Shown: in pieces, positions 1 to 7,726 of the stretch | Position numbering within the stretch: the first letter of the stretch is position 1 | Layout: every line of letters begins with the position of its first letter | NCBI RefSeq assembly: GCF_041687215.1 | Contig: NZ_JAWLCI010000001.1 | Location: forward strand, 219,461 to 283,460 | Direction of reading: 5' to 3' | Origin: Mariniphaga sp041687215 | Lineage (GTDB): Bacteria > Bacteroidota > Bacteroidia > Bacteroidales > Prolixibacteraceae | Length of the DNA: 64,000 nucleotides | Translations under genes and position numbers: made by a program | The notes under the pieces: generated by a model | Told to the model about the DNA's origin: nothing | What the model saw: the letters and a program-made list of their open reading frames with translations, nothing else | The model's database searches: none

Positions 1-352
1 CTGCGAATTCCTTTCAGACCTGTGGGAACAGGGAAGCTACTTTTTTGAAGCGCCAACTTCTTACGACGAAAAAACCGTAAAAAAACGCTGGAAGGAAGAC
101 ACACCGGAACAACTTACCGCCATAACAGCAGAGTTTAAGTCTGTTGACACCTGGAAGGCAGAAGAAATAAAAAAAGTATTTTCTGCATTTATGAACGAAA
201 AAAACTGGGGTTTTGGAGCCATTATGAATCCGCTCCGTTTAAGTTTGGTAGGTGGAAACATGGGACCCGATTTGTTCAAAATTTGCGAAATCCTGGGAAA
301 AGAAGAAACCATTGAGCGCATAGAAACGGCTGTAAAAAATATTCAGAATTAA
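1..352 (+). CDS. gltX: Glutamyl-tRNA synthetase, C-terminal fragment
   Basis: Open reading frame entering from the left edge (frame begins at base 2) and stopping at TAA 350-352; 116 residues are visible. The piece reads as the anticodon-binding end of a class I glutamyl-tRNA synthetase, which charges tRNA-Glu with glutamate in the cytoplasm. Support: the segment LVGGNMGPDLFKICEILGK near the end, typical of the GltX C-terminus, preceded by the helical run WKAEEIKKVFSAFMNEKNWG. The catalytic Rossmann half lies outside the window. No ordinary terminator is seen after it, but REP-like hairpins start 14 bp downstream and may serve as 3' ends. Identification rests on a short C-terminal stretch but the motif is distinctive. 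Confidence 0.85.
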   Translation, partial: CEFLSDLWEQGSYFFEAPTSYDEKTVKKRWKEDTPEQLTAITAEFKSVDTWKAEEIKKVFSAFMNEKNWGFGAIMNPLRLSLVGGNMGPDLFKICEILGKEETIERIETAVKNIQN

Positions 353-365
353 TTTGTGACGGATA

Positions 366-446
366 TTCACCAGCTGATCCCAAGTCAGCAGGTGAACCGA
401 AGAAAGTTGATCTGGTGTCCGCCAGTTGGCGGATCACCTGCTCAAT
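366..446. repeat. REP-like double hairpin, unit A
   Basis: First hairpin 366-396: arms TTCACC-A-GCTGA and TCAGC-A-GGTGAA pair except for an A-A mismatch. Second, more decayed hairpin about 404-446 ends in CACCTGCTCAA and contains an inserted perfect palindrome TCCGCCA/TGGCGGA. The same layout occurs in units B and C. It belongs to the family linked to the nearby transposase of the REP-associated type. Confidence 0.8.
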
Positions 447-483
447 CGTGGTTTTCTTGCAGTAACACTACTCATAACAATCA

Positions 484-557
484 TTCACCAGCTGAGCCCA
501 AGTCAGCAGGTGAACCGAAGGAAGTTGAGCAGGTGGCTTAAAGTCCACCTGCTCAAT
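484..557. repeat. REP-like double hairpin, unit B
   Basis: Best preserved unit. Hairpin 1 (484-514) has arms with an A-A mismatch as in unit A. Hairpin 2 has a perfect 12-bp stem: TTGAGCAGGTGG at 525-536 and CCACCTGCTCAA at 545-556, followed by an A-rich run. It lies between gltX and the HNH gene and could also terminate gltX transcription. Confidence 0.85.
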
Positions 558-640
558 AAAAAAAAAAAACAACTTCAATTCGCTTAATCTTTCAATAACT
601 TTTTGATTTTTTATCTTTACGGGAAAATATACTCTTTGTA

Positions 641-1684
641 ATGAGTGAAATGCGATTACCCAATTCAAAACATTTGCCCGTTAATCATTTGGCTGCGTGC
701 TTTAACAACACAACTGCCACATACAAATTTTATTGGCTAATTTCCATTTTGCAGGAAATTGAAACCGGCAATCACCTCATTCCTAAACGAAATTTGTTTG
801 CACGAATGATCTCAAATTCATGGTACACTGTAAACTATTTCAATGTTTCATTTGGTAAGCTCGATTTAATTCAAAATACTGTAAAGAAAATAAAGGATAT
901 TGAAAATATTCCAATTGATGAAAAACAGCAAAAGGTCTTCAGCCATTTAACAGCTTCAAAAAATTACGACACCGGAAAACTGCTTTGGCATTTCAATAAA
1001 AATGTACCTCATCGTTTTTTAAGTCCCTGGTTTGTAAAAAAAAGTGAAAATTATGTTTTTGCCGCTTCAAAGTCTTTCGACAATCAGTGCCTTTATGCAT
1101 TACATGATGACATTATTAAAATAAATCCGGAATGGATAAACTATTTAACGGCAAATTCAAAGATTCTTAAAGATTTCTGCTACTGGAATTTATCTTTGTT
1201 TTTACAGGTAAGAAATTCCAGTGTTCCTGACATTCCCAACAAATTGATTAAACCCCCATCCAGAGGAAATCTGGAAAACCAAAAGAAATTTTTCTGGGAT
1301 ATTGCATTGCAGGAAATGGGGTTCATAAAATGTATTTATACAGGTAAAGAACTGAACGTTGGAAGTTATGCGATGGAACATTTTATCCCGCACAGTTTTG
1401 TTTCACACGATTTAATTTGGAATTTGATTCCTGCCGATCCCTCCTTTAATAGTTCTAAAAAGAACAGATTACCTCCATTGGAAACCTATTTCACACCGTT
1501 TTTTTCACTTCAAAAAACAGCTGTAAAAATTGTAAAGAAAGAATCTCCCAAAAGCAAGTTTCTTTTGGATTACTTGACTGTTTTACCTGATATTGAAAAT
1601 AGTTTTACAGAAACACGATTTAAAGAAGTATTTCAGCCTTTGGTTACCATTGCATCAAATAACGGTTTTGAATTTTTGGAATGA
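641..1684 (+). CDS. HNH endonuclease domain protein
   Basis: Protein of 347 residues with no signal peptide or membrane segment, so probably cytoplasmic. An HNH nuclease module sits at about residues 231-275: CIYTGKEL, then E246-H247 in MEHFIPHSF, WNLIPA, and FNSSKKNRLP. These supply the His and Asn residues of the beta-beta-alpha metal fold and resemble HNH modules that cut DNA. The N-terminal two thirds (1-220) match nothing I recognise and may bind DNA or a partner. The stop overlaps the next gene's start (ATGA at 1681-1684), so the two are translationally coupled. The upstream 84 bp is AT-rich, with a weak promoter-like TATCTTTA near 612. The pair sits between REP-like repeats. Defence is inferred; the HNH fold is well supported. 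Confidence 0.8.
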   Translation: MSEMRLPNSKHLPVNHLAACFNNTTATYKFYWLISILQEIETGNHLIPKRNLFARMISNSWYTVNYFNVSFGKLDLIQNTVKKIKDIENIPIDEKQQKVFSHLTASKNYDTGKLLWHFNKNVPHRFLSPWFVKKSENYVFAASKSFDNQCLYALHDDIIKINPEWINYLTANSKILKDFCYWNLSLFLQVRNSSVPDIPNKLIKPPSRGNLENQKKFFWDIALQEMGFIKCIYTGKELNVGSYAMEHFIPHSFVSHDLIWNLIPADPSFNSSKKNRLPPLETYFTPFFSLQKTAVKIVKKESPKSKFLLDYLTVLPDIENSFTETRFKEVFQPLVTIASNNGFEFLE

Positions 1685-2541
1685 AACGCGAAAATCCATA
1701 TAATCACTTAACAGCCAAAGAACGAGACAAGCTTTCTTATCCTGCCAGAATTTTGTTGAATAAAAACCTGATTCAGGGCAAAACGCTTGATTTTGGCTGT
1801 GGCTTTGGAAAAGATGTGGAGGTTTTAAAATCGAAAGGAATTGAAATAACAGGCTACGATAATCATTATTTCCCGGAATTTCCAACTGGAAAATTTGATA
1901 CAATTTTGTGTTTTTATGTTTTAAATGTTTTACTTCCGGAAGAACAATCCAATGTTTTAATTGAAATTTCACGATTGTTGAAACCCACAGGAAAAGCTTA
2001 CTTTGCAGTAAGAAGAGATATTAAATACGAAGGATTCAGGACACACAAAATTCATCAAAAACCAACCTATCAATGCATTGTGAAACTGGGATATAAATCC
2101 ATTTTCAAAAATGAAAATGTTGAAATTTATGAATACCGGCATTTCAACCAGATAAAACAAAAAAATACAGATTGCCCCTTTTGTAATCCCGAGCCGGAAA
2201 GAGAATTGATTCTTGAATCGGCCACTACTTATGCGATTTACGATAAATTTCCGGTAAATACAGGACATGCTTTAATTATTCCCAAAAGGCATTGTGCCGA
2301 TTATTTTGCTCTTACATTTAAAGAACAATCGGCTTGTTGGTTCATTTTAAATAAAACAAAAGAAATCATCTCCGAAAAATTTAATCCAGACGGATTCAAC
2401 ATTGGAATAAACGTAAATGAACCAGCCGGTCAAACAATTCCGCATGTGCATATTCATTTAATTCCGCGTTACAAAAGCGATGTTAAAAATCCGGAAGGCG
2501 GAGTAAGAGGGGTAATTCCTGAAAAACAAAAATACACATAA
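1681..2541 (+). CDS. Methyltransferase-HIT fusion protein
   Basis: Protein of 286 residues with two enzymes in one chain. The N-terminal half is a class I SAM-dependent methyltransferase: motif I LDFGCGFGKDVEVL near residues 37-50, an acidic post-I region, and FDTILCFYVLNVL as motif IV-like. The C-terminal half (about 160-286) is a histidine-triad domain: CPFCNPEP, a proline-rich PVNTGHALIIPKRH strand, and the catalytic triad H255-V-H257-I-H259 before LIPRY. HIT proteins hydrolyse or transfer nucleoside phosphoramidates and dinucleoside polyphosphates. The methyl acceptor is unknown; no DNA-methylase NPPY or DPPY motif is visible. The gene overlaps the HNH gene by 4 bp, so the two act as a unit. 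A REP-like unit begins 5 bp after the stop. Confidence 0.85.
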   Translation: MKRENPYNHLTAKERDKLSYPARILLNKNLIQGKTLDFGCGFGKDVEVLKSKGIEITGYDNHYFPEFPTGKFDTILCFYVLNVLLPEEQSNVLIEISRLLKPTGKAYFAVRRDIKYEGFRTHKIHQKPTYQCIVKLGYKSIFKNENVEIYEYRHFNQIKQKNTDCPFCNPEPERELILESATTYAIYDKFPVNTGHALIIPKRHCADYFALTFKEQSACWFILNKTKEIISEKFNPDGFNIGINVNEPAGQTIPHVHIHLIPRYKSDVKNPEGGVRGVIPEKQKYT

Positions 2542-2546
2542 AGTTA

Positions 2547-2620
2547 TTCACCAGCTGAGCCCAAGTCAGCAGGTGAACGCCCCGAAGTTGAGCTGGTGGC
2601 TCTATGTCCACCTGCTCAAT
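2547..2620. repeat. REP-like double hairpin, unit C
   Basis: Same organisation as unit B. Hairpin 1 (2547-2577) carries the A-A mismatch; hairpin 2 (2588-2620) pairs TTGAGCTGGTGG with CCACCTGCTCAA with one T-T mismatch. It begins 5 bp after the stop of the methyltransferase-HIT gene. Confidence 0.85.
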
Positions 2621-2642
2621 AGTGTTTTCAACTAACGCGGTA

Positions 2643-2674
2643 TTGAGCAGGTGACCCAAAGTCACCAGCTCAAT
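2643..2674. repeat. REP-like single hairpin, unit D
   Basis: TTGAGCAGGTGAC and GTCACCAGCTCAA form a stem with one internal A-A mismatch. This is the same short version that appears inside the transposase frame (unit E) and at 3589 (unit H). Confidence 0.8.
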
Positions 2675-2766
2675 CAGCCCAATCAACTAAAAAGAATCAT
2701 GTTAAAAGCCCGGAAGAAAATAAAATTCCGTATTTATAAGTCAAAAACAGAACTAAAACAATCGAC

Positions 2767-3399
2767 ATGCAATTTGCCACAGATCACATCTACCATGTTT
2801 ACAACAGGGGAAATAATTCACAACCCATTTTCTTTTCCGGGGAAAATTACCTGTTTTTCCTGAAAAAAATCAGAAAACATATTCTCCCCCATGCAGATAT
2901 TCTGGCCTGGTGTCTGATGCCAAACCATTTTCATCTGATGGTTTATGTGAAGGCGGTGGAGGTAAGTAATAATGAGCAGGTGACGGAGAGTCACCAGCTC
3001 ACCCGGAAAATCAAAAGTCACCAGCTCACGAAGAAGCGGATGCTGAATGATTCCATTTCAATTATGCTGCGGTCTTACACGCGGGCTATTCAGAATCAAA
3101 ACAAATTCACGGGAAGTCTTTTTCAGCACAGAACCAAAGCCATTTGCCTGACCGAAATTGACGGAATTACTCCAGCCTGGTTTGAGACCAGGTACGGAAC
3201 CGTCATCAATATTATTGACCCGGAGAAGGAATATCCGCAGGTTTGCTTTGATTACATTCATCAAAATCCGGTAAAAAGTGGCCTGGTAAAAACACCGGCT
3301 GAATGGGAGTTTTCTTCGTACCGTGATTATGTGGGATTAAGAGACGGTAAGCTTATAAACAGGGAGAAAGCCGCTGAATTGGGGGTGAAAATCTCGTGA
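2767..3399 (+). CDS. REP-associated tyrosine transposase (RAYT)
   Basis: Protein of 210 residues of the Y1/IS200-like HUH superfamily, the clade that handles REP hairpins as single-stranded DNA. Visible motifs: IYHVYNRGNN near residue 8, the HUH metal site in MPNHFHLMVY at about 54-63, the likely catalytic tyrosine in LRSYTRAI near 103, GSLFQHRTKA, and the C-terminal YIHQNPVKSGLV signature. Residues about 68-90 are encoded by a REP-like hairpin inserted in frame (2973-3029), between the HUH site and the tyrosine helix. No flanking inverted repeats of a classical insertion sequence are seen; REP-like hairpins flank the gene on both sides. Activity is uncertain because of the insertion. The upstream in-frame extension was rejected because family members start near this ATG. 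Confidence 0.88.
   Translation: MQFATDHIYHVYNRGNNSQPIFFSGENYLFFLKKIRKHILPHADILAWCLMPNHFHLMVYVKAVEVSNNEQVTESHQLTRKIKSHQLTKKRMLNDSISIMLRSYTRAIQNQNKFTGSLFQHRTKAICLTEIDGITPAWFETRYGTVINIIDPEKEYPQVCFDYIHQNPVKSGLVKTPAEWEFSSYRDYVGLRDGKLINREKAAELGVKIS
2973..3029. repeat. REP-like hairpin inside the transposase frame, unit E
   Basis: TGAGCAGGTGAC (2973-2984) pairs with GTCACCAGCTCA (2990-3001) with one A-A mismatch. A second half copy, AGTCACCAGCTCAC, follows at about 3016-3029. The insertion keeps the transposase frame open and encodes a Gln/Ser/His/Lys-rich linker. Confidence 0.8.
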
Positions 3400-3456
3400 T
3401 TGAGCTGGTGAACCGAAGGCGTTTGGAGCTGGTGGCTCCAAGTCCACCTGCTCAAT
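3400..3456. repeat. REP-like unit F just after the transposase
   Basis: Begins at the base after the transposase stop codon. TTGAGCTGGTG is followed by the spacer-type sequence AACCGAAGGC shared with units A and B, then a hairpin of GGAGCTGGTGG and CCACCTGCTC. The near-zero distance to the stop suggests the repeat and transposase move or evolve together. Confidence 0.75.
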
Positions 3457-3481
3457 AGTCGTTTCCGAAACTACTATACAC

Positions 3482-3645
3482 GAGCTGATCCGCCAGTTGG
3501 AGGATTGCAGGTAAAATCTCAGAAATTGAGCAGGGATCCCAAGTCAGAATCAAAAAGGTAATGAAAATGTTAAAGAATAAAGTAATAGTGAGCAGGTGAC
3601 GGAAAGTCACCAGCTCACCAGGAAGATCAATAGTCACCTGCTCAA
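3482..3645. repeat. Decayed and intact REP-like units G and H
   Basis: Unit G (3482-3545) is degenerate: GAGCTGATCCGCCAG, TTGAGCAGG and CCCAAGTCAG survive without a clean stem. Unit H (3589-3617) is an intact short hairpin (TGAGCAGGTGAC and GTCACCAGCTCA), followed by a half copy AGTCACCTGCTCAA at 3632-3645. The GH2 gene ends only 11 bp further on. Confidence 0.7.
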
Positions 3646-3656
3646 GTAAATACAGC

Positions 3657-6095
3657 TCAATTATAAACATCCACTCTTGCGGTTCCGGGTTCCAACCCTT
3701 CGGAACGGGCTGTAACCGAAATTTCGCCGGGCTGATCTGATGAACGGACAATGACCTGGCATTTTCCCCGGTAGGTTAAAACCTGCGGTTGCTGAAAACT
3801 TTTCATACCGGTTGGATTGCCGTTGCCCACTGCCTGCAAGGTTCCAATACCATCTATGGCAAACTCCACAGAAATCTCGGCATGGGGAACCAGCAGGCCG
3901 TTTTCGTCGAGTACTTCCACGTTAAAATAAGCCAAATCGTTATAGGAAGCAGAAACGGTTTCGCGTTCGGCAGTAATTTTCAGCCGGGCTGGTTTGCCGG
4001 CAGTTTTCAGTACCTGCCGCACTGTTTCCTGTCCGTTTTTCAAACCCACTGCAACGAGTTCGCCGGGCTGGTAAGTTACATCAAAACGGGCAGTGAGTTT
4101 GGTTTCCTCCGAAACCGGTTTTGTACCGATGACCTCGCCGTCCATTTCCAGCCTTACCTCGTCGCAGCGTGTGTAAACGGAAACTTGCAGCGGTTTACCT
4201 TCGTGGCCTTCCCAGGTCCAGCTTTTCATTTCGTTGGGCCAGCCCCAGTTGCTGATAATTTCTTCCCGGCCTTCGGGAATGGGCGCATGGACCAGCATTT
4301 CGAGCTCACTATTGCGCCAAACCACATCGCGGAAATACATCTGCGGTTTTTTGTAACCCAGCACGCTGATGTCGCCACAATGGGCGTTGAACCAGGGCCA
4401 GGGCGGAAGAAAGGGAATATCCTCGTTATCGAGCTTGCTGCTTCCAATGCCCGATTCGCCGAAATAGTCCATACCGGTCCATACGAAATCACCGATAACA
4501 TACGGATGTTTTTCCACCATTTGCCAATTTTCGAAGGCTTCCATGGGAAACGACTCGGTGCCGATGATAATCCGCTCCGGGAATTTTTCATGGTCGGATT
4601 CATATTGCTGCCACTGATAGTTGTACCCATGCACATCCATTTGGGCAAATGCCGGTTCAGAATCTTCCCACGATCTGCCCGGCGTTTCCCAGAAACCGCA
4701 AATAGCCTGGGTTACAGGCCGGGTGTCGTCCATCTCCAACACTTTTGCCCTTAGCTTCCTAAATATTTCAAGCCCCGAAGAATCGGCACGTTCCTTTATT
4801 TCGTTGCCCACACTCCAGATAATCACCGACGGATGATTCCGGGCACGCAGCACCATCGACTCCAAATCTTTTTCCCACCACTCATCGAAATACAAATGGT
4901 AATCCTCCTGTTTTTTGGGAACCTGCCACATATCGAATGCCTCGTCCATAATCAGCACACCCAGTTGATCGCAGGCATCGAGAAATGCTTTCGATGGGGG
5001 ATTATGGGCAGAACGAATGGCATTGAACCCGTTTTCCTTCATGATTTTCACGCGGCGGAATTCAGCGTAATCAAATGCAGCAGACCCCAGCGGACCGTTG
5101 TCGTGATGCAGGCAACCGCCTTTGAGCAGTACGTTTTCGCCATTCAGCAAAAATCCTTTTTCAGCCGAAAATTCGATGGTGCGGATTCCAAAGGTTTCCA
5201 TAACCTCATCAATAATTTTTTTCCCGTCAACCAACTGTACAACAAGTGTATATAATTCAGGATTATCCAGCGACCACAACCGGTAATCCGGCAGCCCGAA
5301 TTCCTGTTTAAACGTCGTTTTCTGTCCGGCAGCCAGTTCTTTTTCATCTTCAAAATGAGTGACATATTTCCCGTCCGAATCGCGAAATTCCATTTTTAGT
5401 GTTACCCTTTTATCTTCTGCGGATTCATTCATCAGCCTGACATCAACCGCCACTGTAGCATTTTCAGTTGAAACGGCTTTTGTGCGCACAAAAATTCCCC
5501 ACAAATCCACATGCACCGGATTGGTTTTTAAGAGCGTTACATTGCGGTAAATGCCCGAACCGCTATACCAGCGGGAGTTCTGGCCTTCGTTTTTCACCTG
5601 AACCGCAAGTACGTTTTCCTCTCCGACAGGAAGCAAATGATCAGTTAAATCGAACGAAAACGCGGTGTAACCATAGGGATGATTTCCCAGATGATGCCCG
5701 TTTATCCACACATCGGTATTCATGTAAACACCGTCGAAAAGGATTTTAACGATTTTGCCTTCATCGGTGTTATTCAGCGTAAAATGTTTACGGTACCAGG
5801 CTGTTCCGCCCACCACATGCCCTGTGGAAATTCCTCCTTCACTTTCTTCTGAGAAAGGCCCGATTTGTTTTACACCTTCTTTTTCAGGCAGATCTTCAAT
5901 GCTGTAATCGTGAGGCAAAACAAGTGTTCGCCACGCAGAATCATCAAAATCAGGTTTTTCAGCTCCGGGAATATCAGCCCGGATAAATTTCCAGCCGGAA
6001 TTGAAGTTGATTTCTCGCTCGGTTAACGAATCGTTCTGTTTGCAAGAATTCAGAATAACAGAGAAAAAAAAGAGGATATAAAACAGGTTTCTCAT
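3657..6095 (-). CDS. Glycoside hydrolase family 2 lipoprotein (beta-galactosidase-like)
   Basis: Predicted 812-residue lipoprotein: the chosen ATG at 6095 opens a hydrophobic leader ending in the lipobox LNSC, while the longer frame up to 6215 lacks a signal. Domains follow the GH2 order: sugar-binding jelly roll (VWINGHHLGNHPYGY), immunoglobulin-like sandwich, then a TIM barrel with FNAIRSAHNPP, general acid/base E432 in SVGNEI and probable nucleophile E514 in IIGTESFP. The C-terminal 200 residues form extra beta-sandwich domains as in larger GH2 enzymes. It likely removes beta-linked galactose or a related sugar from oligosaccharides at the cell surface or periplasm; substrate cannot be read from sequence. 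It stands alone, without a SusC/SusD pair. The codons look more GC-rich than the HNH island. Confidence 0.9.
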   Translation of the reverse strand: MRNLFYILFFFSVILNSCKQNDSLTEREINFNSGWKFIRADIPGAEKPDFDDSAWRTLVLPHDYSIEDLPEKEGVKQIGPFSEESEGGISTGHVVGGTAWYRKHFTLNNTDEGKIVKILFDGVYMNTDVWINGHHLGNHPYGYTAFSFDLTDHLLPVGEENVLAVQVKNEGQNSRWYSGSGIYRNVTLLKTNPVHVDLWGIFVRTKAVSTENATVAVDVRLMNESAEDKRVTLKMEFRDSDGKYVTHFEDEKELAAGQKTTFKQEFGLPDYRLWSLDNPELYTLVVQLVDGKKIIDEVMETFGIRTIEFSAEKGFLLNGENVLLKGGCLHHDNGPLGSAAFDYAEFRRVKIMKENGFNAIRSAHNPPSKAFLDACDQLGVLIMDEAFDMWQVPKKQEDYHLYFDEWWEKDLESMVLRARNHPSVIIWSVGNEIKERADSSGLEIFRKLRAKVLEMDDTRPVTQAICGFWETPGRSWEDSEPAFAQMDVHGYNYQWQQYESDHEKFPERIIIGTESFPMEAFENWQMVEKHPYVIGDFVWTGMDYFGESGIGSSKLDNEDIPFLPPWPWFNAHCGDISVLGYKKPQMYFRDVVWRNSELEMLVHAPIPEGREEIISNWGWPNEMKSWTWEGHEGKPLQVSVYTRCDEVRLEMDGEVIGTKPVSEETKLTARFDVTYQPGELVAVGLKNGQETVRQVLKTAGKPARLKITAERETVSASYNDLAYFNVEVLDENGLLVPHAEISVEFAIDGIGTLQAVGNGNPTGMKSFQQPQVLTYRGKCQVIVRSSDQPGEISVTARSEGLEPGTARVDVYN

Positions 6096-6255
6096 ATCAG
6101 GTAATGATTGATTGATTAAACAATGAGGTAAAACTAAAAAATTTGAGGAATAAATATGCGGTTTACCAGAAAGTGGATCGACAATATTCACCATGAAGTA
6201 AATTGTAAAATGCACGGTTCGTCACAAAGTGATCGCTTTGCGAGAAGGATAAAAT

Positions 6256-6275
6256 GCGCGGTTCGGAAACCGCGC
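6256..6275 (-). terminator. Probable terminator after the aldehyde dehydrogenase gene
   Basis: Stem GCGCGGTT (6256-6263) and AACCGCGC (6268-6275) with a 4-base loop. On the minus strand it is followed by ATTTTATCC. It lies 8 bp beyond the stop of the aldehyde dehydrogenase gene. The remainder of 6096-6283 shows no gene. Confidence 0.6.
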
Positions 6276-6283
6276 CACCCAAA

Positions 6284-7648
6284 TTATTTTACGACTACCG
6301 TTTTTACATTCATGAATTCCTTGATGCCATGCGAAGAGAGTTCCCGGCCAAAACCGCTTTCCTTAATTCCGCCAAAAGGCAGGCGGGGATCCGATTTCAC
6401 AAAATCGTTGACAAAACAGCATCCTGCCTGCAACTGGGTTTCGGCAATTTTTTCAGCTTTTTTGATGTTTTTCGAAAATACAGCCGCACCAAGTCCAAAT
6501 ATTGAATCGTTGGCAATTTTCACAGCTTCATTTTCATCTTTTACCCGGATAACAGAGGCAACGGGACCAAACAATTCCTCATCATAAGCAGGCATTCCGG
6601 GTTTTACATTATCCAGAACAGTAGGAGGGTAGTATGCACCTTTACGGTCGGGAATTCCCCCACCAATAACCACCTCAGCGCCTTTTTTTACTGAAAGGGA
6701 AACCTGTTTGTGCAGTTCGTTGCGTAAATCGGTACGTGCCAATGGCCCCATGGTTGTTTCGGGTTCGCATGGGTCGCCAAAGGTTGCTTTATTCATTTCA
6801 TAAGTAAAATATTCCAGGAATTCGGAATAAACTTTATCAACCACAATAAAGCGTTTGGCTCCAATACAACTTTGTCCGGCATTCAAAAGCCTTCCTGTTG
6901 CACAGGTTTTGGCCGCAGAAACCAAATCAGCGTCATCCAGAATAAGATACGGATCACTTCCTCCCAACTCAAGCACGCATTTTTTTAAAACACTTCCGGC
7001 AACAGACGCCACACTTTTACCGGCAGGTGTGCTTCCGGTAAGGCTGACTCCTTTCACGGCCCGGTGTTTAATAACCCCTTCCACCAGATCACTTTTAATA
7101 AGCAGGGTACGGAAAGCGTTTTCGGGAAAACCGGCTTCGCGAAAAAGATCTTCTATGGCCATGGCACAACCGGGAACATTACTGGCATGTTTCAAAACCG
7201 CAGTATTTCCGGCCATTATGGTGGGCGCTGCAAACCGGAATACCTGCCAGAAAGGAAAATTCCAGGGCATTACTGCCAGCACGGTGCCCTGAGGTTGGTA
7301 ACTGACATACGACCTGGAAAAATCGGTTTCAATGGCTTCATTTTCCAGAAAATTTTCGGCATTTGCTGCATAATAATCGCAAACCCATGCACACTTTTCA
7401 ATTTCAGCTATTCCTTCGTGCAACACTTTTCCCATTTCCATGGCCATCAAACGGGCAAGTTCTTCTTTGTTACTTTTAAGCAAAGTTGCCAGGTTTTGCA
7501 TTATCTGACTTCGCTGAAAGAAAGAGGTTTTTTTCCACTGCTGCCAGCATTTATCAACCGAATTGATAATTTTCTCCACCCCCTTTTCAGAATGCGTTTC
7601 AAACGTTTGAATAACTTCCCCGGTGGCAGGGTTTACCGATTTCATCAT
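6284..7648 (-). CDS. NAD(P)-dependent aldehyde dehydrogenase, succinate-semialdehyde type
   Basis: Protein of 454 residues of the aldehyde dehydrogenase superfamily, which oxidises aldehydes to acids using NAD(P)+. Catalytic features are intact: MPWNFPFWQ near 135, cofactor region LTGSTPAGKSVA, general base E227 in LELGGSDP, and nucleophilic C261 in GQSCIGAKR. The length and the ISxNPATGEV-like start (here SVNPATGEVI) fit the short succinate-semialdehyde dehydrogenase branch (GabD/YneI-like), but the substrate is an inference. There is no GABA transaminase next to it, and it appears monocistronic with its own terminator. An ATG three bases downstream is an equally possible start. Confidence 0.9.
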   Translation of the reverse strand: MMKSVNPATGEVIQTFETHSEKGVEKIINSVDKCWQQWKKTSFFQRSQIMQNLATLLKSNKEELARLMAMEMGKVLHEGIAEIEKCAWVCDYYAANAENFLENEAIETDFSRSYVSYQPQGTVLAVMPWNFPFWQVFRFAAPTIMAGNTAVLKHASNVPGCAMAIEDLFREAGFPENAFRTLLIKSDLVEGVIKHRAVKGVSLTGSTPAGKSVASVAGSVLKKCVLELGGSDPYLILDDADLVSAAKTCATGRLLNAGQSCIGAKRFIVVDKVYSEFLEYFTYEMNKATFGDPCEPETTMGPLARTDLRNELHKQVSLSVKKGAEVVIGGGIPDRKGAYYPPTVLDNVKPGMPAYDEELFGPVASVIRVKDENEAVKIANDSIFGLGAAVFSKNIKKAEKIAETQLQAGCCFVNDFVKSDPRLPFGGIKESGFGRELSSHGIKEFMNVKTVVVK

Positions 7649-7726
7649 AATTTCAGGATTTGAATTAAAAACTAAAGTACAAAAACTACTACGAAAAAAA
7701 TGAAACCGGGTTTTTGAAAAATTGAT

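Noticed and set aside
366..3645. CRISPR array
   Set aside because: Repeats are palindromic hairpins with irregular spacing and no Cas genes or uniform spacers.
3789..4754. Long plus-strand open frame opposite the GH2 gene (about 320 codons)
   Set aside because: It lies wholly antisense to a clear GH2 coding sequence, shows no domain motif, and its composition mirrors the opposite frame.
6216..6505. Small plus-strand frames in and beside the aldehyde dehydrogenase gene
   Set aside because: They are mostly antisense to the dehydrogenase and lack motifs.
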